Source of the DNA: Vibrio tasmaniensis
GTDB taxonomy: Bacteria; Pseudomonadota; Gammaproteobacteria; Enterobacterales; Vibrionaceae
Direction of reading: 5' to 3'
Assembly (NCBI RefSeq): GCF_024347635.1
Contig: NZ_AP025511.1
Span: 1,426,001 to 1,490,000, forward strand
Length of the DNA: 64,000 bases
The notes below the pieces were generated by a model. The model had not been told where the DNA came from and made no database searches. It worked only from the letters and a program-made list of their open reading frames with translations. The translations under genes were made by a program, and so were the position numbers. Shown here piece after piece: positions 8,626 through 17,849 of this stretch (positions are counted from its first letter, which is position 1; every line of letters begins with the position of its first letter).

Positions 8626-10548
8626 TTAAGCGTAACGAGTTGTCCCCAAATAGTTTTGATTGATTAAGCTGTGTTCGAATTCTTGGCTCGGCATTGGCTT
8701 GCCGTAAAGGTAACCTTGACCCACATCACAGCCTTCATTGATGATAAATTGCTCCTGAACTTCCGATTCTATGCCTTCAATCGTGACTTTTAAGTCGAGC
8801 TTTTTCGCAATTTGGACTATCGACCGAACGATCTCCGAGTCTTCCTGCGAGTTGAGCATTTGGTCGATGAAGCTCTTATCAATTTTAATCGTATCGAATG
8901 GGAATTTCTTAAGGTAACTAAATGAGGCATAGCCCGTACCAAAGTCATCCAGTGACAATGTAACGCCGATGTCGTGTAACGATTCCAATGTATTCTTCGC
9001 GACGACTTCATCAGCTATGAGGCAACTTTCCGTGACTTCAAGTTCTAAGAAATGAGGTTCTAGGTGATAGGTTTCCAGCAGGTGTATAATTTGCTCTGCG
9101 AAATCAACATTCTTTAATTGAATCGCCGACACATTTACGGCAATTTTGAAATCTTCAACGTATTCGGACCACTCTTTCGCTTGCTCAATCGCGTTGCGCA
9201 GAACAAAATTTCCCACTTCGAAAATCAACCCATTTTGCTCGGCCATGTGTATTAAGGTTTCGTTAGAGATGTCTCCCAGAACGGGGTGTCGCCAACGCAG
9301 TAGAGCCTCTGCACCAACCCAGCGATGAGTCAACGGGCATACTTTTGGCTGAAAATAGAGCATAAGGTCATCATTACGAACAGCTTGGAGCAAATAACCT
9401 TCAATCTTATTGATATGACTTTGTTCTTCAGCATGAGACTGAGAGTAGTAAGCGAACTTTTGTCCTGAATCTTTACATGCCAGCATCGCTTCTGAAGATT
9501 TTTGGATAATGCTATCAGCACCATCGTCGTTATCAGTAATCGCAATCCCTATAAAGGCATGCAGATGAACTTTGTCACTACCGATGTCAAATTCTGAATG
9601 ACCCACTTTTACCAATGTCTGGCAGAGTTCTTCGATACGCTGGTGCAAATCTTTAACGCTGAACGCCAACACAAGGTCAACCGAAGTAGGGCGCGCAGTT
9701 AGTACCTCGACATCAGAGATACTGTCGATGCGTTGTCGGTATTCAACCAGCACTTGGTCTAACGCGTTGTAGCCATATCGAGCTTGAATGCGCCTGCCAT
9801 TAGTAAATCCAATATGGATTACCGCGAGTGAGCCACCTGTAAACCTTTGTTGTGACATCAACTTCTGATCTAAGCGCGACTCAAAAGCACTTCGGTTCAA
9901 AAAGCCCGTGCCGAGGTCGTGATTTTTTTGGAAATTGATCTCTTGTTCTGCCGCTCTTCGCTTATCAATCTCTTGGTTTAATGAATAATTAAGACTCGCG
10001 AGGTCCTTAGTGCGAGTCGCAACGCGGCTTTTTAAGTCACGATTCATTTGAGTGAGCTTAGCGTGTTGAAACAAGGTTTTTAATTGAGATTCTATCGAGG
10101 TGCGAAAGCTTTCTAATAGCTTAATATAGGTAGGTGTGTAGTGATTTTCTTTCGAGTCCAAGATACAAATGGTACCGAACAATTCGCCGTTAGGCCAAAA
10201 TAGTGGAATGCCACAATAAGAAATTAAACCAAGCTTTGTGTCGGGGTTATTTTTCCAATCAACATCTGCAAGCGCATTGGGTACTAAAAGCTGCTGCTGA
10301 GACTCCATTACGGTTTCGCAGTAAAGCCCATTTCCTAATGTCTCAGAATCGCCTTTGTTGTAAGGGTTAGCCTGACTGTGGCTGGTAGAGAAAACTTCAA
10401 TGTAGTTAGTATGAACACGCATGATAAGTGCAGCAGGCACTTTAGTGATTTGAGCCAATAGGTCGACAATATTCTGCCAACTGGAGGTCATATCGTCAGG
10501 GATATCTAAGTCTATCGTTTTTATCTTCTTCATATGACTCCGAGTCAA
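8626..10548 (-). CDS. GAF / degenerate GGDEF / EAL cyclic-di-GMP phosphodiesterase
   Basis: This is a 640-residue soluble protein. A GAF domain (about 20-165) is followed by a coiled-coil linker (165-205), a GGDEF-fold domain (205-370) and an EAL domain (385-630). The GGDEF motif is replaced by RPTSVDLV at 286-293, so it should not make cyclic-di-GMP, and a regulatory role is more likely. The EAL domain keeps EALLRW (414-419), an LEVTES strand, DDFGTGYASF and IKIDKSFI, which fits an active phosphodiesterase that hydrolyses cyclic-di-GMP. No membrane segment is present, so the GAF domain would sense a cytoplasmic signal. The start may be Met6 (MKKIKTI), since the first five residues include a second ATG close by. 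Its own terminator is not obvious. Confidence 0.88.
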   Translation of the reverse strand: MTRSHMKKIKTIDLDIPDDMTSSWQNIVDLLAQITKVPAALIMRVHTNYIEVFSTSHSQANPYNKGDSETLGNGLYCETVMESQQQLLVPNALADVDWKNNPDTKLGLISYCGIPLFWPNGELFGTICILDSKENHYTPTYIKLLESFRTSIESQLKTLFQHAKLTQMNRDLKSRVATRTKDLASLNYSLNQEIDKRRAAEQEINFQKNHDLGTGFLNRSAFESRLDQKLMSQQRFTGGSLAVIHIGFTNGRRIQARYGYNALDQVLVEYRQRIDSISDVEVLTARPTSVDLVLAFSVKDLHQRIEELCQTLVKVGHSEFDIGSDKVHLHAFIGIAITDNDDGADSIIQKSSEAMLACKDSGQKFAYYSQSHAEEQSHINKIEGYLLQAVRNDDLMLYFQPKVCPLTHRWVGAEALLRWRHPVLGDISNETLIHMAEQNGLIFEVGNFVLRNAIEQAKEWSEYVEDFKIAVNVSAIQLKNVDFAEQIIHLLETYHLEPHFLELEVTESCLIADEVVAKNTLESLHDIGVTLSLDDFGTGYASFSYLKKFPFDTIKIDKSFIDQMLNSQEDSEIVRSIVQIAKKLDLKVTIEGIESEVQEQFIINEGCDVGQGYLYGKPMPSQEFEHSLINQNYLGTTRYA

Positions 10549-10640
10549 TTATGCTAAATGCATCAACACATCCTGTGTTAATTAAGATGAACCAAATAAA
10601 CTGTGAATATTACATTAACTAAGTATAAGAAATGTTGCAC

Positions 10641-10673
10641 AAAAAAACCTCCGCTATTTTGCGGAGGTTTTCA
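10641..10673 (-). terminator. Terminator of fabV
   Basis: AAAACCTCCGC pairs with GCGGAGGTTTT across a six-base loop. On the minus strand it ends in a T run, about 40 bases past the fabV stop codon. Confidence 0.88.
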
Positions 10674-10711
10674 AATGTGAATATGGGTCTCAGTAATGAG
10701 ATAAGTTTCGA

Positions 10712-11911
10712 TTAAGGCTTTAACTTTATAAAATCATCAGTGTTAAGTTTCTCTTTATAGTCTACCGATGGTTGAGCAAAACCGTTCAGCTGTAAAAACT
10801 CTTCTTTAAAACCTTGATAGTCACCGATTGATTGGAAGTTGTTTTCATCCATAGCTTCAAGTAGTTCAGTCACATGAGCTTGGGTTTCTGGGTCGAGTTC
10901 CCATTCATCCATCCGAATTAGGCGCTCGCCATCGAGTGGTACTTTGGTTTGTCCATACAGCTTACTGCTGAATAAGCGTTGCATTTGTTGGATACAACCT
11001 TCGTGGGTCTCTTTTTCTTTCATCACTCTATATAAAGCGAGTAGGTAAGGGCTTAGCCCCGGAATGAACACACTCGCTTTGGTCACTAATGCTTTGCACA
11101 CGGTCGCGTAAGCATTACCGCCAAAGTTTGCTAGTTCAAGGTTAAGTGCGTGACTGGTTTGATGAAGGTCTATTTTAGCGCGGCCCAAAGTACCGTCTAA
11201 ATAGATAGGGTGCGTGACTTCTGGACCAACGTAAGAAAAAGCAATGGTTTTGCAACCTGGGGCAATAGATTCAGCATTGATCAGCTCATCTATCCACTGT
11301 TCCCAATCTTCGCCGCCCATGACTTTGAGCGTGCTTTCGGCTTCTTCTTCCGTCGCAGCATCAAGTGTGTTGGTCACCCAGTTGTCGTGTTCAAGAGAAA
11401 TGGTGGCGCCGGTAACGCTTTCACCAATCGGTTTAATAGCAGAACGCCAAAACTCATCAGAGTCAGGTTTAGGACGAACACCCGCCGCTAAGCTATAGAT
11501 AATCAGATCCACTTCACCTTCGAAGTAGGTTTCGATAGCTTCGACAACTTGAGAACGTGTTTCTTGTGAAAATGCGTCGCCAACGATGTTGATAGCAGTA
11601 CGTTGCTCTCGTTCAGCTTCTTTCTTGAAATAGATGTTGTTGTACCAACCAGCACTACCAAGGGATTTTTCGTTAGGACCGCGCTCGAATGAGACGCCGA
11701 TGGTGTCAGCTTTTGCACCGCCAAAGGTAAGGGCAATGCGAGCGGCAAGGCCAAAGCCAGAGGAAGCACCGATAATCAGTACTCGCTTAGGGCCATCTTT
11801 GATCTGTGGCGCACTCTTAACAAACTTGATTTGTTGCTTTACGGCTTCTTGACAGCCTAGAGGGTGAGCGCTTTTAGCTACCACACCCTTGATAATAGGT
11901 TCGATCAGCAT
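10712..11911 (-). CDS. fabV: Enoyl-[acyl-carrier-protein] reductase FabV
   Basis: This 399-residue enzyme is the FabV type of enoyl-ACP reductase, which uses NADH for the last reduction in fatty-acid elongation. The NADH-binding loop is GASSGFG at 48-54, and the catalytic pair Y237 and K246 is spaced Y-x8-K (IYLDGTLGRAK), the FabV hallmark, longer than in FabI. Length matches the family. FabV is known for resistance to triclosan. Sequence details (GGAKADTIGVSFERG) differ from what I remember of V. cholerae FabV, so this may be the second FabV paralogue that some Splendidus-clade species have. It lies 81 bases downstream of tesA on the same strand, with no clear terminator between, so both lipid genes may be co-transcribed. 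Confidence 0.93.
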   Translation of the reverse strand: MLIEPIIKGVVAKSAHPLGCQEAVKQQIKFVKSAPQIKDGPKRVLIIGASSGFGLAARIALTFGGAKADTIGVSFERGPNEKSLGSAGWYNNIYFKKEAEREQRTAINIVGDAFSQETRSQVVEAIETYFEGEVDLIIYSLAAGVRPKPDSDEFWRSAIKPIGESVTGATISLEHDNWVTNTLDAATEEEAESTLKVMGGEDWEQWIDELINAESIAPGCKTIAFSYVGPEVTHPIYLDGTLGRAKIDLHQTSHALNLELANFGGNAYATVCKALVTKASVFIPGLSPYLLALYRVMKEKETHEGCIQQMQRLFSSKLYGQTKVPLDGERLIRMDEWELDPETQAHVTELLEAMDENNFQSIGDYQGFKEEFLQLNGFAQPSVDYKEKLNTDDFIKLKP

Positions 11912-11992
11912 AAATAACCTTACAGTTAACGGTGATATGCACTCAGGCTAACGTAAAGCTGTGTAAAATTTATTGAGCTAGACCATTAAAAC

Positions 11993-12610
11993 TTAAAGAT
12001 ACTGATATAATTCTTTGGCGACGAATTCAGCGATCCAAGGTTGAGCTTCTGGTTTTGGGTGAAGTCCATCATTCATCATCCACTCCGGTTTGAGGATGAT
12101 ATGCTCTAGGAAAAACGGCAAAAGCGGCACATTTTGTTGATCAGCAAGCGCTGCAAAAACGTATTCAAATTGCTGGTTGTAACGCTTACCGTAATTCGGT
12201 GGGATTTTGATCTTCATCATAATTGGCTTAGCGCCCGCAGCTTTTATTTGCTCGATGATTTGATCAAGGTTCGCTGACATCAGCTTCGGTGGGAAGCCAC
12301 GAAGACCATCATTCGCACCAAGTTCAATAAGAACGGTGTCTGGAGCGTGTTCTTCAAGCAGTTGTGGTAGACGCGCTAAACCATTGCCGGTTGTGTCACC
12401 TGAAATACTGCCGTTGACCACGGTTACCGTTTTGTCATGCTTTGCTAATGCGTCTGGTAACAGGCTTGGCCAACTCTGTTTGATGTCCATGTTATAACCA
12501 GCACTCAAGCTATCACCAAGTACCAGTAATTTAGAATCTAACTCGGTATCTTGAGCCAAAGAAGCGGTTGAAAATATAATAAAGAATAAAAAGGAAATTA
12601 GTCGAGTCAT
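11993..12610 (-). CDS. tesA: Thioesterase I / protease I / lysophospholipase L1 (TesA), GDSL hydrolase
   Basis: This periplasmic SGNH hydrolase cleaves acyl thioesters and lysophospholipids. The start at 12610 gives 205 residues with a clean signal peptide (MTRLISFLFFIIFSTASLA). A longer frame from ATGs at 12622 or 12625 adds MMDVC, which is less suitable as a signal peptide start. The catalytic blocks are GDSL (VLGDSLSAGY), GSISGDTTGNG (block II), ELGANDGLRG (block III) and DGLHP (block V with Asp and His). The ATG overlaps the ybbA ATG on the opposite strand within CATG at 12608-12611. E. coli has the same tesA/ybbA head-to-head order. fabV follows 81 bases downstream. Confidence 0.92.
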   Translation of the reverse strand: MTRLISFLFFIIFSTASLAQDTELDSKLLVLGDSLSAGYNMDIKQSWPSLLPDALAKHDKTVTVVNGSISGDTTGNGLARLPQLLEEHAPDTVLIELGANDGLRGFPPKLMSANLDQIIEQIKAAGAKPIMMKIKIPPNYGKRYNQQFEYVFAALADQQNVPLLPFFLEHIILKPEWMMNDGLHPKPEAQPWIAEFVAKELYQYL

Positions 12611-13283
12611 GCATACATCCATCATTAAAGCAGAAGCTGTTTCGAAGACAGTGTCTACTAATCAAGAACATTTAACAATCCTAGAGCACGTCGATATTGA
12701 TATTCGTGAAGGTGAAACTGTCGCGATTGTCGGCACGTCTGGCGCAGGTAAATCCACGTTAATGACACTGCTTGCAGGGCTCGATGTGCCAACTTCTGGC
12801 GAAATCAGTTTGTTAGGCCAACCTCTATCACAGCTTGATGACGAAGCGAGAGCCAAAATCCGCAGTGAATCCGTTGGGTTTGTTTTCCAAAGCTTCTTAT
12901 TGATCCCAAGCCTTTCTGCCCTGCAAAACGTCACGCTGCCTTGTTTGTTGAAAGGTGAAGACGAAGACATCGAACGTGCGACGGCTTTGCTTGAATCAGT
13001 CGGCTTGAAAGACAGGCTTGATCACTTGCCGTCTCAACTGTCCGGTGGTGAACAACAAAGGGTCGCATTGGCTCGCGCGTTTATGATTAAGCCTAAAATT
13101 TTGTTCGCCGATGAACCTACAGGCAACTTAGACCAACAAACGGCAGCGAAAATCGTCGAGCTGTTGTTCGAACTTAATTCATCGCACGGTACAACGCTTG
13201 TTCTGGTCACGCATGACCCTAAGCTCGCACAGCGTTGCCAACGAACCTTGAAAATGCATGTCGGTCACATAGAGGAAGTGTAA
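12609..13283 (+). CDS. ybbA: ABC transporter ATP-binding protein YbbA
   Basis: This 224-residue ATPase belongs to the LolD/MacB-like group of ABC exporters and mechanotransmitters. It has Walker A at 42-50 (GTSGAGKST), a Q-loop (FVFQSFLLIP), the signature LSGGEQQRVALARA, Walker B (ILFADEPTGNLD) and an H-loop (LVTHD). It pairs with the FtsX-like permease YbbP encoded one base downstream. In E. coli YbbA-YbbP works with or near TesA; complexes with TesA have been proposed, which fits the shared locus. Its start codon overlaps the tesA start codon, so its promoter must lie inside tesA coding sequence. Confidence 0.93.
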   Translation: MHTSIIKAEAVSKTVSTNQEHLTILEHVDIDIREGETVAIVGTSGAGKSTLMTLLAGLDVPTSGEISLLGQPLSQLDDEARAKIRSESVGFVFQSFLLIPSLSALQNVTLPCLLKGEDEDIERATALLESVGLKDRLDHLPSQLSGGEQQRVALARAFMIKPKILFADEPTGNLDQQTAAKIVELLFELNSSHGTTLVLVTHDPKLAQRCQRTLKMHVGHIEEV

Positions 13284-13284
13284 A

Positions 13285-15723
13285 TTGAATTCATCACACG
13301 GACTGAACAAACGACTGTTTTCATGGAGTATCGAAGAGATTCGACATGGTCAGCTATGGCCGGTATCCATTGCTCTAACGCTCATTATAGCTTGTGTGTT
13401 CGCGCTTTCAGCTTTAGCTGAGCGTATGGAACAAGTGATCGTAAAGCAGGGCAAAGATGCGTTAACCGCCGACAGTGTATTTGTATCGGCAAACCCAATC
13501 CCGCAACCCTTGTTAGATCTGACTCAGGTTGAACAGTTAGAAAGCTCTCAGTTAACTCGCTTCTCAACCATGGCATTCAGTGATAACTCGATGCAGTTGG
13601 TTACCGTTAAAGCCGTAGAGAGCAATTATCCTTTACGCGGCGAAATGATACTGCAAGGAGCAGATAGCGCGGTAAGCAATCATGTTGAACCGGGTGAATT
13701 GTGGCTTGATGAGCGTATATTTTCGCAATTAGAAGTTGATATAGGTGACAATGTCACGATAGGCGATGCCGATTTAACAATCACAGGGCGCATCACGCAA
13801 GAACCGGGCTTGAGTTTTAACCCTTTCCAACAAATGCCCGCAGTGCTTATTCATGCAAGTGACATCGATGCCACTGGCGCTATTCAACCTGGCAGCCGTG
13901 TTAGTTTTAGGCTGTTTCTAAACGGTGATGATACTAAACTGAAAGCCGCACAAGACAGCGTAGAATTAACACCAAGCGATCGCTGGCGCACGCAAGACTC
14001 AGCGAGCCGCACTAACGACATGTTCGAGAGCACTACTCAATACTTATCGCTAACCGTTGCTATCGTTGTGATCATGGCGGCGACCACTTTGGTACTCACT
14101 TGCCAACATTATGTTGCGAGTCGTCGTAAAACTATTGCGATGCTTAAGAGTTTAGGTGCGAGCAAGCAGTGGATCGTTAAATGGTTGTCTGTACAGGTGT
14201 CTCTGTTGGTGGTTATCGGTGCAGTACTGGGAATTACCATCGGTATCGGCTTAGAATTTTTGCTTCGTATACCTCTGGGCGACTTATTACCAACACCACT
14301 TCCAAGCTATGGTATTGAACCTGTCATTCTGGCGATTTTATCAAGTATCCTCATTGGTGTGCCTGCGCTTGGCATTCCGTTAATTGGCTTGGTCAACACC
14401 TCGGCAATCAGCGTGATTCAATCAAGTCACCAGTCCAATGAAAGCTACAAGAAATACCTGTTGTTGCTGGTGCCTATTATTCCAATGATGCTGATGTACG
14501 GTGACAATCTGTTGGTATGGATAGTCCTAGCGGGTATCGCTTGCCTGTTCTTAGTGCTCGTGATTGTCAGTACGTTCGTTCTGCGTTTGGTCGGGAAACT
14601 GCCGACGTCGACATCTATGCGTTTGGCATTAAGCCGAATTAATCGCACACCATTAGCAACAGGGATTCAATTTGGTTCTTTAGCGCTGTCTTTGATGCTG
14701 TTATCGATCATATGGCTAGTGAGAAGTGACTTGTTGTCAGATTGGCAGCAAACTTTGCCCGAGAACGCACCTAATGCGTTTGCGCTGAATATTGCGAGCT
14801 ATGAGAAAGACAGTTATCTCGAGACGATTGATGCAAACGAAGTAGAGCGTACTCAAGCGTTTCCAATTATACGAGGAAGGCTCACAACCATTAACGGCGT
14901 TGAGGCGGCGAAATACAGCGAGACCTCAGAAGAAACAGATGCACTAAGTCGCGAGATCAACTTCACTTGGGGAGATAGCCTGCCTGAGTACAATGAAGTA
15001 TTAGAAGGCAGCTGGACACAAGAGCAGGGCGTATCTGTGGAATCCGATGTCGCAGAGCAACTTGGTTTGAAAATTGGCGATGATCTTTCATTCACAATCA
15101 ACAGCCTGAACGTCTCTGCCAAGGTGAATAGCATCCGCAAAGTCGAGTGGCGTGAAATGAAGCCAAACTTCTATTTCATTTTTACTCCCGATGTTTTGAG
15201 CGCTATTCCTTCTACTTGGTTGGTGAGTTTCAGACTAGAAGAGCAACACAATCAAATGCTCAACGAATTATCTCGAAATCACCCGACCGTGAGTTTGATG
15301 GACATTCGTAAAATGGGTAGCAAGATACAAGAGTTGCTCAAACAGATTGTTTGGTCGATAACCGTACTTGCCGCGTTAGGTGTGGTGGCGGGGCTATTGC
15401 TTATCTTCACCCTGTTGCGATTGAGCTTATCTCAAAGACAACAAGAAATACGTTTGTACCGAACCTTAGGTGCGAGTAAGAAGCGAATTCTTAACACCAT
15501 TTGGTGTGAATACGGGCTAATGGCCTTAGTAGCTGGCTCAATTGCTGCGCTGGGTTCTGAACTCAGTGTTGCAGGGGTAATAAACTTTGGTTTCGAGTTA
15601 GAACCTTCACTCCACCCAATGCTATGGATAGCGCTACCCGTGCTAACGTTCATCACATTGGCCGCGGTAGTGAATAGCTTAATCAAACGTTTGTTGGCAC
15701 CAGTAAACAAGGATTTTGGTTAG
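13285..15723 (+). CDS. ybbP: ABC transporter permease YbbP (FtsX/MacB-type)
   Basis: This 812-residue inner-membrane protein has a TM helix near residues 25-42, a large periplasmic domain, a first FtsX core (about 255-370, with the CQHYVASRRKTIAMLKSLGAS cytoplasmic loop), two hydrophobic middle helices (about 390-440), a second periplasmic domain and a second FtsX core near the C-terminus (RQQEIRLYRTLGASKKRIL). This duplicated FtsX architecture is standard for YbbP and LolCE-like permeases. The start is TTG, one base after the ybbA stop, so the two are translationally linked. It probably moves or senses lipophilic substrates at the envelope; the substrate is not known. A long-loop terminator follows at 15751-15825. 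Confidence 0.9.
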   Translation: MNSSHGLNKRLFSWSIEEIRHGQLWPVSIALTLIIACVFALSALAERMEQVIVKQGKDALTADSVFVSANPIPQPLLDLTQVEQLESSQLTRFSTMAFSDNSMQLVTVKAVESNYPLRGEMILQGADSAVSNHVEPGELWLDERIFSQLEVDIGDNVTIGDADLTITGRITQEPGLSFNPFQQMPAVLIHASDIDATGAIQPGSRVSFRLFLNGDDTKLKAAQDSVELTPSDRWRTQDSASRTNDMFESTTQYLSLTVAIVVIMAATTLVLTCQHYVASRRKTIAMLKSLGASKQWIVKWLSVQVSLLVVIGAVLGITIGIGLEFLLRIPLGDLLPTPLPSYGIEPVILAILSSILIGVPALGIPLIGLVNTSAISVIQSSHQSNESYKKYLLLLVPIIPMMLMYGDNLLVWIVLAGIACLFLVLVIVSTFVLRLVGKLPTSTSMRLALSRINRTPLATGIQFGSLALSLMLLSIIWLVRSDLLSDWQQTLPENAPNAFALNIASYEKDSYLETIDANEVERTQAFPIIRGRLTTINGVEAAKYSETSEETDALSREINFTWGDSLPEYNEVLEGSWTQEQGVSVESDVAEQLGLKIGDDLSFTINSLNVSAKVNSIRKVEWREMKPNFYFIFTPDVLSAIPSTWLVSFRLEEQHNQMLNELSRNHPTVSLMDIRKMGSKIQELLKQIVWSITVLAALGVVAGLLLIFTLLRLSLSQRQQEIRLYRTLGASKKRILNTIWCEYGLMALVAGSIAALGSELSVAGVINFGFELEPSLHPMLWIALPVLTFITLAAVVNSLIKRLLAPVNKDFG

Positions 15724-15750
15724 TCGTTAGCAAGATCTAACCAATGCTTA

Positions 15751-15826
15751 AAACGGTCTAAAAGTGACATTATTTATATTTAGTCATGCACTATTTATAA
15801 GGCATCGCTTTAGACCGTTTTTTATT
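15751..15826 (+). terminator. Long-loop hairpin after ybbP
   Basis: AAACGGTCTAAA (15751-15762) pairs perfectly with TTTAGACCGTTT (15809-15820), followed by more T. The loop is 46 bases, larger than usual, and could contain its own structure, so this might be a small RNA end rather than only a terminator. Confidence 0.55.
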
Positions 15827-16254
15827 TGACCAATGCATAGCACAAGTAACGAATATCGCACCTTATTCTCCACTCTTTTCAGCATTTTTTAAAACTAACC
15901 CCACAATAATGCCGATTTAATGAACAGCGGTTAGTCCCTGTAAACAAAGGGTTTGCGCAACTTAGCAAGAACGTTATCAACAGTTATCCACAAAAACGGT
16001 GGATAACTTTAGGGATAAGTTAACCTCTATGTTTTAAGAGTACAGAGGCAGCCTTTATGTGGCGTCACTTAGGACAAATGTGACGGTTATAATAACCTTT
16101 AAAACTCAATCTTGAGTTATTGAGTCAAGAGATTATTTAGGTTTTTTACATAGATATTAAATACTGCCTATCTAAGACCTTGATAAAAATGTGTTTTAAT
16201 TCGTAGCAGAACAAAAGTAGAATAGTGGCAGTTAATCATATTCTATAGAACACG
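15827..16254. other. Non-coding stretch with DnaA-box-like cluster
   Basis: No gene is seen. At 15974-16018 four DnaA-box-like nonamers occur within 45 bases: TTATCAACA (15974-15982), TTATCCACA (15984-15992, perfect), TTATCCACC on the other strand (15998-16006) and TTATCCCTA on the other strand (16010-16018). AT-rich sequence follows to 16250. The promoter of the FAD oxidoreductase gene at 16255 must lie here. Confidence 0.6.
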
Positions 16255-17709
16255 ATGAACCACAACAAAACGGATACAAATCAGCCTTCTATTGCCATTG
16301 TTGGTGGTGGTATTGCCGGAACCACGAGCGCGATTCATTTTAGTGAGTTGGGTTATAAGGTCACTATCTTGGAAAAAGGACCGAGTTTGGTTAATGGTCC
16401 ACCAATTTGCCATCTGCACGCTGGTGGCAATTTGTATCGAGATATTTCTGTAGAGCAATGTCTTCAGTTGCTCAAGCAGTCAATTGATACCGTTCGTTTG
16501 TTTCCTCATACGCTCAATATTCGTCCGACAATTATTGCTGTTCCACACAGTGATGGTGGAGAGCCGTTGGATCTACTTCCTCGCCTTAAGCTCATCAAAC
16601 AAGCGTATGCAGATCTTGTTAAACAAGATAAAAGCAATCAAGTGCTTGGCGATCCGGAAGAGTATTACAAGCTTTATAGCAAAGAGGATTTGTTAGCGCT
16701 TTCTACAAAGACACAGCCTCTGAAACCAACATCGCTTGATGAGTGGTGTATTCCTTTCGCTAAACATACGGATCTAGAAACCCTTAAGTATCCTGTTGCT
16801 ATGGTTCAAGAGTATGGTTGGAGTGTATTCCGACTTTCTGCAACCGCTCAACTCTCTTTGGGGCAACAGTCTAATTGTACCGTGTTAACCAACAGCCGAT
16901 TGCAATCTGTTGAATCGTTAGAGCAAGGTTGGTCTTTGACTTATACAGACGCTGAGAACCAAAGCTGTCACCTAACGACCGACTACTTGATTAATGCAAG
17001 TGGCTTTGAAACGGGCATCGTGGATGACTTCGTCGGTTCTAAGCAACAAAGGCTTGTTGAGTTCAAAGCCGCATACGTTACGCAGTGGCCGTATTCACAA
17101 GAATGTAAGGAAGAGTGGCCAGAGGTTATCTTCCATGGCCCGAGAGGCACACCACAAGGCATGGCTCAATTAACACCGTACGCTGATGGTGTGTTCCAAC
17201 TTCACGGTATGACAGAAGGGATTACTCTGTTTGAGGGTGGGCTTGTTTCATCATCAACAGATTCATCACAGCCTCAACTGCCTTCTAAGCTTCTTAAGAA
17301 AATCGTATCTGGTTGGAGTGAAGAGCAGCTTGAATTAAGAACTCGCGCAGCGATAACGCATATGTCTCAGTTCATCCCAAGTTTCAGCTCGGCATTGGTA
17401 GGTGGCAAGCCTTTGTTTGGAGCACAACAGATTCCGGGAACCGATCCTAGCTTAAGAGCTTCAGACGTTTCATTCTGTGGTGATCGCTATGCTCGACTTG
17501 AAGTAGTGAAAGCTTCTTCAACCCTAGAGGCAGCACAAAAGGTCGCTGAGCAATGGTTTGATGTATCAGAGGCGGTATCTATTGAAGATACGCACTCAGT
17601 GACAATGTCACTTAATATGAATGAGATTGAAAACAGAGCAATAGATTTGACACAAGAACGTGGATACCCAGATGCACTTGCAAAGGTATCAGGCCAAGAT
17701 CACGCTTAA
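16255..17709 (+). CDS. FAD-dependent oxidoreductase (DAO family), substrate unknown
   Basis: This 484-residue protein has an N-terminal dinucleotide-binding fold with GGGIAG at 17-22 and the following acidic strand end ILEKG, typical of FAD-binding amine and amino-acid oxidases. A second FAD contact is likely near the C-terminus (FCGDRYARLEVVKASSTLEAAQKVAEQW), where DAO proteins have a GHG-type motif; here it is not canonical. HLHAGGNLYRDIS near residue 50 resembles the part that contacts the isoalloxazine in this family. I do not recognise a specific enzyme. The gene stands alone between the DnaA-box region and a terminator, and it is convergent with pxpC. Confidence 0.7.
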   Translation: MNHNKTDTNQPSIAIVGGGIAGTTSAIHFSELGYKVTILEKGPSLVNGPPICHLHAGGNLYRDISVEQCLQLLKQSIDTVRLFPHTLNIRPTIIAVPHSDGGEPLDLLPRLKLIKQAYADLVKQDKSNQVLGDPEEYYKLYSKEDLLALSTKTQPLKPTSLDEWCIPFAKHTDLETLKYPVAMVQEYGWSVFRLSATAQLSLGQQSNCTVLTNSRLQSVESLEQGWSLTYTDAENQSCHLTTDYLINASGFETGIVDDFVGSKQQRLVEFKAAYVTQWPYSQECKEEWPEVIFHGPRGTPQGMAQLTPYADGVFQLHGMTEGITLFEGGLVSSSTDSSQPQLPSKLLKKIVSGWSEEQLELRTRAAITHMSQFIPSFSSALVGGKPLFGAQQIPGTDPSLRASDVSFCGDRYARLEVVKASSTLEAAQKVAEQWFDVSEAVSIEDTHSVTMSLNMNEIENRAIDLTQERGYPDALAKVSGQDHA

Positions 17710-17752
17710 AATTGCGCTTATTAACCTAGCGTATAAATCATGATGGCCTCAC

Positions 17753-17793
17753 AAAAAAATCCAGCTTGCTGCAAACAGTAAGTTGGATTTTTA
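17753..17793. terminator. Bidirectional terminator between the FAD oxidoreductase and pxpC
   Basis: AAAAATCCAGCTT (to 17766) pairs with AAGTTGGATTTTT (from 17780) with A and T runs on both flanks. Confidence 0.8.
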
Positions 17794-17849
17794 GTTTATA
17801 TGTCTTGCTTCATGTTCTTAATTTAAGAGGCTTCTATCTACAGGGCACA

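Noticed and set aside
15974..16018. This as a chromosomal origin of replication
   Set aside because: No origin genes (rctB, parAB, gidA, mioC) are near and the 12-mer repeats of Vibrio chromosome 2 origins are not seen.
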